Below, piece by piece: positions 11,501 to 22,744 of a DNA stretch of 64,000 nucleotides. Below the pieces are notes generated by a model. The model searched no databases. It had not been told where the DNA came from and worked only from the letters and a program-made list of their open reading frames with translations. Source of the DNA: Hyaloperonospora brassicae (lineage: Eukaryota; Oomycota; Peronosporomycetes; Peronosporales; Peronosporaceae). The number at the start of each line of letters is the position of its first letter. The first letter of the stretch is position 1. The stretch covers positions 55,556-119,555 of the forward strand of contig CANTFL010000033.1 in assembly GCA_947650285.1 (NCBI GenBank), read 5' to 3'. The translations under genes were made by a program, and so were the position numbers.

Positions 11501-12132
11501 TTTAAACAGACACAAGTACCCCAATATGTATATGTGGCACCCGCTCACCTGGTCGAGTCGCGGTAATTGGCCACCAGAACGTCCCTGCGCCATCTATTGA
11601 AAATTGACTGAGTAGATTCGAGCGGCTGCGACAGAGAAGTGACAGCTGCTGCGTTTATGTCCGTGCGCAAACGTCGCTCTGCTCAGCAACGAATCGGTCT
11701 CCTGCGGTCGTGCATGCAAGATACAATACTAAATAGACTGTAGGAAAGCGATGCATTTGCTAATCGATAGGTCGGAGATTTGGCGCGATGTTTCAATAAG
11801 CGTCATTCGTTTCAATTGGAAGCAGAACGGCTGCTTGTCAAGATGAGTGGTGTGGATCGATTTGAAATCTCAGCAGGTAGAAGAGAAGACATTGATTGAT
11901 TGAATACAGAGTCTTCTCGTCCTTCACCTACCTCCTACTGCGCTGCACGTCTACGTGCCAACATAGACAAACTCGTACAGCACCACAACGAGACGGATGG
12001 CGGTACGACAATGCGCAGAGCAACGCGTAGGTTACATGTTTCGCCGCTTTGCTTCTCGCCGCGGTAGACCACGCGGCCGTTCGGCTGAAATGCTGCTCGC
12101 ATCTAGGCGTTGTTGACGTTCTTCTGGACGCA

Positions 12133-12391
12133 TCTACATTTGGGCAAATAATAGTATAAGGGGTACTTATAGGGGGGTACCGACTTATGAGAGCGGAATT
12201 CATACACGAATTTGTGTGAGCTGACACAAAAGAGGACGTTATTACCGAGGGGTGTGTTCGTAGCAAAATATATTTATATGGCATTGTGTATGTATAAATG
12301 TGCAGTACCTAGTTGGGGAGGTTACTGTACTTAAGGAGGCCTCAATTTCAGGGGGGTGTACATATCGAAGGGTGGGTGTGTACCTATAAAT
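12133..12391 (-). repeat. Right arm of the ~250-bp inverted repeat
   Basis: Reverse-complement partner of 9609-9865. The short minus-strand frame here begins MPYKYILLRTHPSVITSSF, and the left arm has the parallel MPYKYSFLSTHPSVIRSSF on the + strand. This makes the relationship easy to see but does not imply a gene, since the similarity covers all frames. Confidence 0.85.
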
Positions 12392-12674
12392 CCCTTTTCC
12401 AAATTATAATATCAGCAGCTGTCTGTTTGCCACCAATTATTCCCTCTCTTATTCAATACAAATTTTGCCGGTCGATACAAGGGCCTTTATCAAGCATTTA
12501 GCAAAGGTCACCGAAAAATAACCTTTGAAAATAATATTCAAGAGGAGTACCACGTCGATAACACTTGCACTGACTTTGGTAGTGTCAATGTCATGGAACG
12601 GAATCTTCCCGTTACATTTCATTATTCATTCACTGGCTGCCGAAAGCACCGAAAGCACCTCGACTTGAAAGACT

Positions 12675-13862
12675 ATGCGCCTCTATCCTTTCGTACTCCT
12701 CGCCTCGACGGCCGTTCCGACCCGCGTTACTGATGCCTCGGGGGTCTCTGGTTACTCGCATACGAGCGACAACTCCACGGCCACGTATCCTCCGTTCACC
12801 GATGACTCCAACGACGACCCTGCCAATCAGCAGCTTGTGGCACATGGTATTACGAACGATGAAGAGAGGGCACCACCAGTAAAACCATCATATGACGCCT
12901 TGCAACCGCTTACAAGTGGTATTAAAAAAACGATAATGTTCAAGCTATACGGCGGCATCAGCGGGCCAAAGCTCACTTCAAGCGGTTGGGATCAAGTGTT
13001 AAGCAGAGATGAAGATCTATTACGTATGGTGGGCACGCGTACAGCAAAAGGAGCTATCCCAGATGTGGACATGCAGGAATTCGTGCAAATTGCCACACCA
13101 CACTTAAGAAAAATGTTGTCGATGAATGCGAATAGATTTAAGAAAAGATTCTCATCGCAGGACATGTCACCAGAAGGACTCGCTGCAGAGTTATCAAATT
13201 ACCATTTCTTTAGGAATTTTAGCTTTGAAAAGGTGCGTATGTTGCAAGAATTCCTCGGTTCATCGGAAAAGGCAACGAAAAAGTTCTTTGACACGCTATC
13301 GATAGGCTTTGGCAGTGAGCTTGAATTCGCGCGATTTCTGTCGATCGAGAAGAAAAGCCTTGTAAATGGGCGTGAGGCAAAGTTGCTACAGAAAGAGCTG
13401 CTAACATTCTGGAAAAAGACCAAGTCCGAAGAGGAAGTGCTGAAGCTTATCGATCTGGTGAAGCAAGGCTGGACATACGAAACTCTGGATACTTTGGTTC
13501 AGTTCGTTGTGCTGCGTGATTCCTTAGAATCGAAAGACGTCGACGCGGAAACGATTAAGCTTATAATGGACAAGCTAGGAGACAAAGCTATCACTCAGGC
13601 GATCAACAACGGGAAGAAGAAGGGAGTTAAACCTGTCACGTCGTTTTTTGGTGTCGATGATATCGAAGCCGAGATGGCGTCGGAAGAGAACAAGCACATC
13701 GATCTTGCCGAAAGGCTTTGGATACAGCTTCTTCGGGAACTGGACGCAAGAAAAAACGGCCATAAAGATGTAAGCAAAGACGACAGTCGAAGGCCGAGCA
13801 ACGAGCTCGATCACAGTGCAGACTTGTCGTTGGAGCTGTCGCTGAAGCCTCCGGGTACGTAA
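12675..13862 (+). CDS. Secreted RXLR-class effector candidate with EER motif, no canonical RXLR
   Basis: Single-exon frame of 395 codons. The N-terminus (MRLYPFVLLASTAV) has the look of an oomycete secretion signal ending near residue 22. An Asp/Ser/Thr-rich segment follows, with a DEER motif at residues 62-65. Where RXLR would stand, about ten residues earlier, the sequence is NQQLV, so this would be an EER-only or degenerate-RXLR member. The C-terminal region is helical and charged. A segment near residues 235-280 (LLTFWKKTKSEEEVLKLI, then WTYETLDTLVQFV) resembles a WY-type helical unit. Such proteins are delivered to host plant cells and act there; the target cannot be read from the sequence. 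The ATG at 12675 is chosen because the signal peptide begins there. It lies in a gene-poor, transposon-rich setting, as is usual for such genes. Secretion and EER are seen; effector role is inferred. Confidence 0.75.
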   Translation: MRLYPFVLLASTAVPTRVTDASGVSGYSHTSDNSTATYPPFTDDSNDDPANQQLVAHGITNDEERAPPVKPSYDALQPLTSGIKKTIMFKLYGGISGPKLTSSGWDQVLSRDEDLLRMVGTRTAKGAIPDVDMQEFVQIATPHLRKMLSMNANRFKKRFSSQDMSPEGLAAELSNYHFFRNFSFEKVRMLQEFLGSSEKATKKFFDTLSIGFGSELEFARFLSIEKKSLVNGREAKLLQKELLTFWKKTKSEEEVLKLIDLVKQGWTYETLDTLVQFVVLRDSLESKDVDAETIKLIMDKLGDKAITQAINNGKKKGVKPVTSFFGVDDIEAEMASEENKHIDLAERLWIQLLRELDARKNGHKDVSKDDSRRPSNELDHSADLSLELSLKPPGT

Positions 13863-16076
13863 GTGGCGGTAGACAACATGAACAAGAAACTAACAATACA
13901 CGTCATTTTCATCATACTCATACCGACGAAAACAAGAATTGTCTGGATTTCCGTTGCTGATTCGTGGAAGTAAACGCTGAACGGACAACAAATGTCGAAG
14001 TGTCAGATGCGCATGTTTGCCTCAGCTGTAAACACCAACACGTGACTTGTTCGGAAGGTGCAATCACGCGTCGTGCGCAAACCTGACGAACGCCACATGA
14101 CAAGCTCGACTGCCGTCAGTGGTTCTGAACTTTGCTATTTGACGGTTGATTACATGTCTGTGTGGACCATTACACCTTTTCCAGAAGAGTGTCCACATTC
14201 GGTAAGGTCGGCGTGGCTCTGTGATAAGCTCAAACTTTCGAAAACCGATCGCGTGGTGCCATCGGTCGGCTTTCGGTTCAACGATGTAATGTGGACTCCT
14301 CGATGACGTCTTTTTCTTACAGCTCTTTCTTGTGAACAGCTATTTACATGTGTTGCAAGAAATTAGACATCGCTACTGCCGCACTCCTGGACAGTACCAA
14401 GGTCCAGAACAATGATGGAAGCCTGAGAGCGCCGTCATGTCCGTTCGCAATATGCACAGTCATCGTAGCGTTCTTGACGAGTCGTTGAAAGCCGCAGTAT
14501 ACGATGTTAGATCCAGGATCATCATGGTGAGGGACACGATGTGAATGCAGCGCTGTGTATGCAAACTATCGGCGTGCTGACCCAAGAGCTATACACAGCG
14601 ACGTCATATTCATACTACAAAGTTACATGCACCAAACCTATCTAGAAACTCGTGTAGCTCATTCACGAAAACACATGTATATCCATATCAGACGATAGCT
14701 GATAAACATATTTGACGACGAGTAGCAAGTGTGCGGACGCTCGTTGCTAATCATTGTATCGTCCAGGTGCCCTTCATTCTACATTTGTGACGCTACTGTC
14801 ATGGCAGGCTACACTTTGAGATGCTGCCCACGATAGCAAGATGGTGTAGGCTGCTCGAGCGTTATGGTCCACCGTTGAGCAGTTAATCATCAACAAATCG
14901 GCTGCAATGTTACGTGCATACATAGCTGAGCACCATCTGCTGGTCGTTGTTCCCACGCAATTTATCTTTGATCCGTTTTGTTTTCAAAGACATGTTCGAA
15001 AAGTGGCATGCCAACGTGATCTTTCCAGATGTAACATCTCGGTCAGGCGTGCAAACACGCGTTGCACGCGTGCATCGGCGCGCTCAAAGTCAGTAGAAAT
15101 AGGCGCTGAGATGTTTGCTTGCTCTGGAATCCGGTGCGTATTACAGAGCAGGCAAACATCTCAACGCCGGTACCTGCACGCGTGTGCAGAGGTCGTCCAT
15201 GCCAAGTACAAAAGTACATGACATGTTGCGAGAGCGTCTCAAACCTTAACGTAAAGCATTGCTGTAAAGGATACGAACCCGAAAGATGGCCGGCTATGCG
15301 AACGAGTCGATATCGACAAGTTTCCGGAAAGTCTGCGAAGTCGCCGTGCTAAAAAGCTGTGCGAGTGTACTAACTTGCCACCGATTCACCATAAATGTAG
15401 CTGACACACGATCACAAAGCTTTGTTAAGACTCGTTAGAAAGCAGTAAGCACAATGCTTTTATTTGCACGTCGTTTGCACGGTGCCGCAGCATGGCAAAT
15501 AGTCCGTTACTCTTCGACCTTGTTCCGTCGAGTGTTGCACTCCTATCCTCGTGCAGAGAGGTTGTTTGACCTGACTTGCGCAACAATCACCCTCAACCGT
15601 ACTATGACGCAAAAGAGCAACAGACGATAACGCGTTTGTCAGCCCAATATCGACAGAAGCCTATCGATCCCAATACGAGGTCCGCGCAGTCTACAACCAC
15701 GTGCTAAGCCCTGCTTTTGCCCAGTTGCTTTGTCCACTGCTGCCTCGTACGTGACGCAACTGCGAAAAAGGAGCAATACCTGCACGGAGACACAGACCAT
15801 GAAGAGACAAAAGACGTCGACTGGCACCACTCGATTCGAATGACGTCTTTGACGAGGCATACGGACCTGCAGGACACAATCGAGGCTGTTGCAGATAAAG
15901 CAGCACTTGTATTGGTTCGGAAGTTCAATAGTAGCCGACAAAGTGTGGATGTACCCATTGCAACAGTCCTTCACTTGATTGGTCGAAACGCGCGCTTACA
16001 ACCCGCGAGTCGTTGACGTCCGATCAAAGCACAGATCGAACAGCCAATCGAAACGCTATACCGCCAAAAGGACACG
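13863..16076. other. Intergenic stretch without a recognised gene
   Basis: 2.2 kb with only short overlapping frames on both strands. One + frame (15717-16016) has a plausible helical composition but no recognised family and no splice context. The only distinct structure is the long hairpin at 15102-15168. Confidence 0.5.
15102..15168. repeat. Imperfect 25-bp inverted repeat with 17-nt loop
   Basis: The left arm 15102-15126 and right arm 15144-15168 pair over 25 positions with two differences, one of which is a G-U pair if transcribed. The core of the arms is GAGATGTTTGC and its complement. It sits in a non-coding stretch 0.9 kb upstream of the kinesin pseudogene. It could be a small-RNA precursor, a transposon scar or chance; the sequence alone does not decide. 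Confidence 0.8.
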
Positions 16077-18507
16077 ATGGAGTCGAGTCGCGACCTTCGC
16101 CGCCTGTCGTCGTCCTCTTCTTCCAGCGCACACGACGCTCCTCCTCCGCCGCTGCCTCCAGCGATACCTAAGAACGTGCAAGTCGCGTTACTCTGTCGAC
16201 CTTTCAGTAGCCGTGGGAAGGCTGCCGGACATGGCGCTGTCGTCCAATGCAAACCTCAGTCGAGTGAAGTGGCCATTGTGAAGCGCAAAACGTACACGTT
16301 TGACCGTGTTTTTGGCCAACACTCGACGCAGAAAGACGTGTTTGATGCAGTCGTGCGAACAGCAGTAGACGAGGCGCTAGCAGGCTACAATTGCACTGTA
16401 TTTGCTTACGGCTAGACAGGTACATGCAAGACATACACGATGCAGGGCGATCTGCTTCCAGGCTGTGAACCGGCTGGTATCATTCCCCGTACTGTGCGCT
16501 GCATTTTTGACGCTCTGGGGGCCAGTGGGGAAGAGTTTAGTGTCCGAGTATCGTTTCTGCAGCTCTACAATGAAGAACTGAAAGATTTATTAGATCCTGA
16601 CGCAGACAAGGAGCTGCGGCTGATGGAAAATGCTAAGAAAGGAGGATTCCATTGTGTGAATTTGCTGGAACTTACGGCAACGACAGCGAAACATGCGTAT
16701 GAACTAGTCAATTCTGGCGTCAAGAACCGAGTTACGTCCGAGACTTTGATGAACGAAAATTCGAGTCGATCGCATAGCGTATTCACGATTCGGATCCATA
16801 GCAAAGAGCACAACGCGGCTGGTGAAGAATTGCTATTGCGGGTCAGGCAGCTCAATCGGGTGGATCTTGCTGGATCCGAGTGTGTAGGTCGATCGGGAGC
16901 ACGCAATGCCAGAGCGCGCGAGGCAGGGACGATCAATCAGAGTCTGCTCACGTTAGGTCGAGTCATCACGGCGCTAGTTGACAACCTTCCGCATGTTCCA
17001 TACCGCGATAGCAAGCTCACGCGCTTGTTGCAGGAGTCTCTTGGAGGGCGGGCGAAGACGACGATCATTGCAACGCTCGCCTAATGCGCAGATAGCCTTG
17101 ACGAGACGCTTAGCACGCTGGAGTGTGCGTTCCGTGCAAAGTATATCGAGAACAAGCCTGAACTGAATCAAAAGATGACCAAATCGGGGTTGTTGAATGA
17201 TTTTGAAAGCGAGATTGAGACACTTCGTGCAGCCTTGCGCGCTGCTAGACTGAATGACGGCGTGTACTTCCCGCTGGAACAGTTGACTGATATGCAAGAG
17301 CGACTTTCCGGTGAGGCTGTACAATTGACTGAGCTGGAAGATATACTTAAGGCAAGAAACTCATCTTGCTAAGAGCCAGTGGAAGGTGCTGAAAAAATGC
17401 GAGTGAAGTGGCAGCTCTGGTGTATGCAAAACAGGAGGTGGGTGAGAAACTGGCGGCAACACAAGTCCAGCTAAGTGAAACAAAGCAAACGCTGGCGAAA
17501 GTATCAAACGAGCTGCAGCGAGTACAAGTTGTGCTCAAAGCCTTCCAAGATAATGAGCAAGTGCTACTTGCAAACGGACTCACCGCTGCTAAGCTGTACG
17601 ATGCTCGGCAAAAGCAGACTGTCCAGCTTTTGACAAAGATCGGTACGCTAATTTCTCGCTACACGCATAGTGCGTGCCGTCTTACATACTTTTTGTTCCT
17701 TTTCTTGCAGAGAGTACACAGCGTAACGACGAGACCAACACGGAACTGGCAACGTCGTATCGTAGTGCCTCGCCGTTCCAGATCAACAGCTTCTTGGAAC
17801 GACTAGCGACACACAAGGAGAGTCGGGAAAAAATGTTTACTAACGTCTTAAGCGCTTTGCGCGAGCTACAGACGACTCAATCATCGGACTTGCATGGACT
17901 TGTCACAAATTTGAGGGCTGTGGAAGGCGTCGTAGAAGCGAACAGGTTGCAGGCAACTCAATCACTCGCTGAAGATGACGCTCAAAAGTCAGCACAACGT
18001 GAGGAAGTGGCGAATTCGATGAAGGAGCAGCAACAAACGATGCAGGAGCAGCTCAAGAAGCTTGTTGAGATGTACAAGTACCACGCGGCAGGTATCATAT
18101 GAAACTTGACTGCATCTGAACCGCGAACTCTGTCATGCCTAGAAACTGTCCAGTCGACGCTAGACGAGTCTCGTGCAGAGCTGGGTACTTTTCTTGTGGA
18201 GCAAAGCAAGAAATTGCAGGAGCTGCAGGCAGTAATCGACACCTCCTGTGTCGATGCAAGGGGGACAAGCGTGACATCTGGCTTCACTGACGCCAAGTCC
18301 GTCGTCATTCCTTCGAAGCTCAAGAAAGCTGGAGTGTCTGGAATGCACAACAAGAAGTCGTCTGGTGTTGCCGTGACAAACCGAAGCATGAAGGTGCCAA
18401 GTGCTGGCGCAACGTATCGCAAGACTACGACAGCGTCATCGATAGCCGCTCCGAAACGGTACCGCGCCAAGTCGCTTCGGGGAGATCCGTCTTCACATGG
18501 TCGCTAA
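16077..18507 (+). pseudogene. Kinesin-5 (BimC/Eg5 family) motor pseudogene
   Basis: The encoded protein has a kinesin motor (roughly codons 25-360) followed by a coiled-coil stalk. The ATP-binding loop reads FAYG, then an in-frame TAG (16413-16415), then TGTCKTYT, where a working motor has GQTGTGKT; so both a stop and a G-to-C change hit the P-loop. Switch regions are otherwise good: NENSSRSHS and VDLAGSECVGRSGA. The latter, with NQSLLTLGRVITALV, is the kinesin-5 type that slides antiparallel spindle microtubules. Further lesions are TAA at 17082-17084, frameshifts near 17358 and 17392-17397 (an A run), and TGA at 18100-18102. A 68-nt GT-AG intron is still present at 17643-17710, so this is a decayed genomic copy, not a retrocopy. 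The tail ends at 18507. Confidence 0.88.
17643..17710 (+). other. 68-nt spliceosomal intron in the kinesin-5 pseudogene
   Basis: GTACGC at the 5' end, a T-rich tract and TTTCTTGCAG at the 3' end. Removing it joins the stalk frame ending at codon phase 1 with the downstream frame, reading KIESTQRNDE across the junction. The preserved intron is evidence that the locus descends from a normal gene. Confidence 0.85.
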
Positions 18508-18621
18508 GGGGTCATTGGATACGTCTCCGCTTTCGTCGTTCGTGTGAGTGGCATGAGCGCTACTGTGATTGGTCGAAATCCGTGATCAACGCAACAGACG
18601 GTCTTGGTCTTGGAATCCACA

Positions 18622-20319
18622 ATGGCGAGCAAAGAGACGTGGAAGGACTCGGACAAAGTCGAGGCACGAGACGCCGCGTCGGAGCTACCGCGAGGCAATC
18701 GACGCTATGTGACGGCGTTTCTATGTCTCTGTGTCTCGACCATCTGCTACGCTGAGCGTATGTTGCGTGTGACGTGGGATCGCCTGTTGAAACGAGACTT
18801 AAGAGCTAACTGTGGCTCTGCTATCCGACACATGGACCAACATGGGCATAGCGTTGCCGGCGCTCGTGATCGATAAGGAGGAACAAGGCGGAGTGCTGTC
18901 GGCGTTTTTCTATGGCTACATGTGCACTCAAGTAATGCTGTCCATCGACTCGGTTATGCACAAGCGGACTGTCTTCTCATGTGTGTAAACTCGTATGCTT
19001 GTAGATCCTCGGGGGGTATTTTGCTGCTAGATTTGGCGCGAAGATTGTGTTGCTCACTGTTGTCGTCTGGACGCTGTTCGTACGTACCTATGAACGCATG
19101 TGCGCTGGACATCTGAGGCGAAGTATCGTGCCAGTCTGACGTTGCTTGCTTGTTTAATTGCAGGATCTGTCGACAGTGGTCGTGGCAAAGTGCCTCACGC
19201 GTCTGTTGTTCACGAGAGCAGGTATGGGCGTTGGAGAAGGCATCTTGTTCCCTTGCATGCACCAGATCGCGAGTGCATGGTACCCGGTACAGGAAAGGAG
19301 TCGTCTCGTGACGCTAGTTGCAAGTGGCTCCGATCTGGGCACCATCTCTGCACTGATCATATCGCCTGCGATAATGGCAGCCAGTGGCTGGCAACGCATT
19401 TTCGTCGTGTTTGGCGCTTTCAGCTTCGTCTGGGTTGTGGCGTATGTGTTTAGAGGAGCTAGTCGGCCAGAAGATGACCCACGCATCACCGTGGAGGAAC
19501 GAAGGTTCATTTTGCGCAACCGCATTGCAAATCCAAGCACCACCTGTCAACATCGCGCCGATCAGGACATCCATACGTTGAACTGGCGCGTGTTGCTAAC
19601 GTCACGGCCTGCGTGGGCGATCTATGTTGCGCACATGTGCTACAACTACAGTTGGTATATCCTGCTGGGCTGGATCCCGCAGTATTTTGGCCAAGTCTTG
19701 AACCTTGATCTGACCAAGAAGGGCGGGCTCGCTGCGGCGTTGCCCTACATGTGCGGCTACATCGGGACTCTGCTGTTTGGACGGCTAGGAGACTCGTTAG
19801 GCACTCGCGGCCATCGTGCACTGCATGTGCGCCAAGTCATGAATGCGTTTTCGTTCCTCGGATGCGCTTACTTTCTCGTCCTGCTGCGATTCGCGAACTC
19901 AGCCCCCGCTGCAGTTGCCGCGCTGTGTATGACACTGTTCACCGGTCGCGCCGCTATGGTTGGATACTGGGTCAACATGATCGATGTGGCGCCAAACCAC
20001 GCTGCGCACATTATGGACGTCTCCAACACCTTTGGAACCATTCCTGGCATCATTGGCAATTTGGTCACAGGCGCAATTCTGCAAGCTACGGGATCGTGGG
20101 ACCTCGTGTTTGCAGTTGCTGCGCTTGTCCTCGTCTTCGGCGCGACGTTTTTTCCATTACTGCGCATCGGATGAATCGATTTACAAACAGCCGAGCTACG
20201 GAGAAGGGTACAACGGAAGCAGCGCAACTTCAAACAGCTTTCCTGGTGGCCTCGATTGCAGCCTGTCTCTTTCGTCGATCCCTGACGAAGAGGAGAGCTT
20301 GCTCGAAAACCAAATATGA
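18622..20319 (+). CDS. MFS transporter of the SLC17 / anion:cation symporter type
   Basis: Four exons are inferred: 18622-18757, 18834-18931, 19005-19079, and 19164 onward. Joined, they give a 12-helix-type MFS protein with family landmarks: CYAERTNMGIALP after helix 1, GGYFAARFGAK after helix 2, WYPVQERSR, ASGSDLGTI, and NYSWYILLGWIPQYF. SLC17 proteins move organic or inorganic anions coupled to cations across plasma or organelle membranes; the substrate here is unknown. Introns 2 and 3 (18932-19004, 19080-19163) have normal GT-AG ends. Intron 1 (18758-18833) would need to end in AT, not AG, for the frame to join. The long frame closes at 20174. The next frame over, entered by a one-base shift in the T run near 20150, continues to 20319 with an acidic cytosolic-type tail (IPDEEESLLENQI). 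The gene may therefore be damaged or misread at two places. Confidence 0.8.
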
Positions 20320-20378
20320 GCAACAGCACGACGTAGTGAAGAGTGAACATGAGCCGAAGCACCTTGCGACATAATGCG

Positions 20379-21076
20379 TCACGTCTCGCGTTGGCGCAAT
20401 CTGTATCGACCCAATGCTATCTTCTGCAGCTGGTGATGTGGTATCTCGTCACGTGGGCTTCTCTTCTGCATCTCTACGAATAGGTCAGTGGCTACTGCCC
20501 AATTCTCGCGCTGTTCCTCGGCATAAATGCGTTGTACGGAACTTTCAGTGTCGGGACGAATGCGGTAAGCTGCGGCGTCTTGCATCGTAGCGAATATTGG
20601 AGCTACAAGCTGGTACTCTTCTGCATGATTGCACATTTGCATAACACGATTGAACACAGCGACGCTAGGAGCCGTACCGAACAGCGCCTGCCACTCGGGA
20701 AGCACACGAACAGCTCGCCGCCACTCGCCCATATCTTCCAGCGAGTCCAACATCTGCGTCACGACAAATACTGGCGGCACTTGGCCTGTTGCGGCGTGCC
20801 ACTTGTGAAGAAGCATCGGAGCTTCAATTACTCGGTCTTTGTCTCGTAGTGCGGTGCATTCGACGAGGTAGGCTGAAAAGCTGGACTCTGTCACAAGGTC
20901 ACTTTTTATCCCAGCAGCATTCTCACCCCGTTTGCGATCAATGAGTGTGTCAAATATCGAGATCACGCCTTCAGAGTCCTTGTTTACACTGCACGCGGCA
21001 ATCGCACGCTCGTACGTTGTCATATCCGCCTTCAATCGGGCTCGCCGCATTTCGTCAAGCAGATTTATAACGCTAG
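20379..21076 (-). pseudogene. 3' part of a pentatricopeptide-repeat (PPR) protein gene, cut by element 1
   Basis: The minus-strand frame encodes helical repeats with PPR spacing: INLLDEMRRARLKAD-MTTYERAIAAC, then GVISIFDTLIDR, AVRVLPEWQALFGTAPSVAVFNRVM, and IFATMQDAAAYRIRPD. PPR proteins bind organelle RNA and guide its processing or translation. The frame runs out at the left LTR of element 1. The apparent extra N-terminal residues (to 21110) are LTR sequence read in frame. The missing 5' part appears to lie on the other side of the element, just right of 28793. The 3' end faces the SLC17 gene tail to tail with about 60 bp between them. Confidence 0.75.
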
Positions 21077-21514
21077 TGTAACGGGGTAGCTCGTTACATG
21101 AGATTGTCATTTAAACAATTTGACAATATAGAATATTATGTTGAATCTTCTTTTAACAATATCACAACATGGTGATATTGTTGGGATGACCGAAGGGTCT
21201 ACTCATTGGTTGATATCGTGATGATATCAACCCACCAATCGCTGCTAGACGCGCGCAATGGGTGGTGAGTAGACGTCATCATACATTCAGTAAGATTAGT
21301 ATGATTAAGTTAAGTCAACATAGATTCAAGAAGTTGTAGGACTTAATTATATTTTTACAGTTTTACTTTTACCAAGAGACCAGTCTGACTACTTAGTCTC
21401 ATTTCCTTCCTCTGTGTTCCTTCAACACCTAGCAGGGTACTGTCGACCACTGTCGTCAGCGGAAGTATACTCCGTACTGGTCAACCAGTACGTAGTCACC
21501 AGGGCCCCGTTACA
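21077..21514 (+). repeat. 5' LTR of element 1 (438-bp subtype A)
   Basis: Begins TGTAACGGGG and ends CCCCGTTACA, giving perfect 10-nt terminal inverted repeats. It contains the conserved hairpin at 21208-21232 (GGTTGATATC, loop GTGAT, GATATCAACC) and the block CACCAATCGCTGC...GCGCGCAATG. The same subtype occurs as the antisense solo LTR at 40378-40817. Confidence 0.95.
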
Positions 21515-21564
21515 CCTGGTAGCACTTCTTAGTCCGTCCAAGGACCACAACCCCATCGCCCAAT

Positions 21565-22665
21565 ATGAACATGTTGGACGATGTAGACGGCGACAGCTTT
21601 CACGAAACCCATGAAAGCTACTCCCATTTGAGCGACATCGAATGGAGTTCGATCGAACGAATGAGTTCGACCGTTTGCGAGGAAGCCATTTGGGCCATGC
21701 TATCCTCAAGGGATAGGGACCAGCAACACGCCGTCATTAGCAAGTTCTTGCAACGAGAACTTGATGAGTCGCGAGCGCAGGTGACCTTGTTACAACAACA
21801 AGATCACCAGCGAACCGAAGCACTGAGACCACAACAGTCTGAGTCCACTGAGCCGACGCGTGAGCGTCGACGGGAGTCTCTAAAACCAGAGGACTCCAAG
21901 TATTGGGGAGTCGAGGAAGACTCCCTGTCGAGGTGGTTCGTCGAGATGGACGATGCCATCGATGCTCGTCGCATCGACGATGAGCGAATGCAAGTCTCAT
22001 TCGCTCAGTCTAAGCTGGCAGGAGAAGCCAGATCTTGGGCCCTGAACCTCAACTTGCACGACCCAAATGTGTTTGGGTCGTTGAGGATCTGCAAGACCCT
22101 GCTCAGTGAGACGCCCGAGCCGCCCAAAGCAGAGCTCAAGACTCTTTCGAAGCTCCTGCAATTCAAGCAGGGTAAGCGTAAGGTTCACGCTTACGCTCAA
22201 CATGTACGCTACCTTGCAAACTGCATGGTAGTGAACCCTGTGAGTGAATTTGTGTTGATCACAATCTTTATTCAAGGGCCTTCAGACGGTCCCGTTAGGG
22301 ACCACTTGTTCCGCGGATAGCTAAAGACGCTCTCAGAGGCAATCTTCGCAGCGGAGCAAGAAGATTATAGCGTGATACAGGCTCACGCTACGTTGACCCC
22401 GCATCGTCCACAGAGACGATTAGCAGTCGGAGGTCCAGAATCAATGGACCTCTGTCAAGTCGAGGGCGAGAAACGTCGCCCTATGAACTACAAGCGAATG
22501 GTGGGATGCCATCGCTGTCACAAGTTGGGACATTATGCATACGAATGCAGTGTCCCCCGCTCAGGACCTCGTGGTGCTGAGCGCAGTATTAACCCACGAG
22601 CAAGAAGAACTGGAGGGCAAGGGTCCGTAGCTGTTGTGAAGTCGCAACAGCGAGGTAAACCATAA
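21565..22665 (+). pseudogene. gag: Element 1 gag, one nonsense codon
   Basis: Opens with MNMLDDVDGDSFHETHESY and reads in one frame to 22665 except for a TAG at 22318-22320. The central part (LSRWFVEMDDAIDARRIDD, then ARSWALNLN) is the capsid-like region. A CCHC knuckle, CHRCHKLGHYAYEC, lies at 22507-22548, followed by a basic tail. It is only moderately similar to gag of element 3, although the RT of the two elements is nearly identical. The frame ends right at the frameshift site, where one base appears to be missing compared with element 3. Confidence 0.85.
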
Positions 22666-22703
22666 AAAACGGTCGGGATCAGTAGGGGCGGAGCGCCCTA
22701 CTG
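22664..22703 (+). promoter_or_regulatory. Gag/pol -1 frameshift signal, damaged copy (element 1)
   Basis: Heptamer A_AAA_AAC at 22664-22670, followed nine bases later by a hairpin at 22680-22703 with an eight-base-pair outer stem CAGTAGGG / CCCTACTG. The heptamer is out of phase with gag because one base is missing immediately upstream, producing TAA at 22663-22665. The equivalent in element 3 is in phase. Confidence 0.6.
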
Positions 22704-22744
22704 ATACAGCAACATCAAGAGAATTTGCAAATCTCCTGAAAAGG

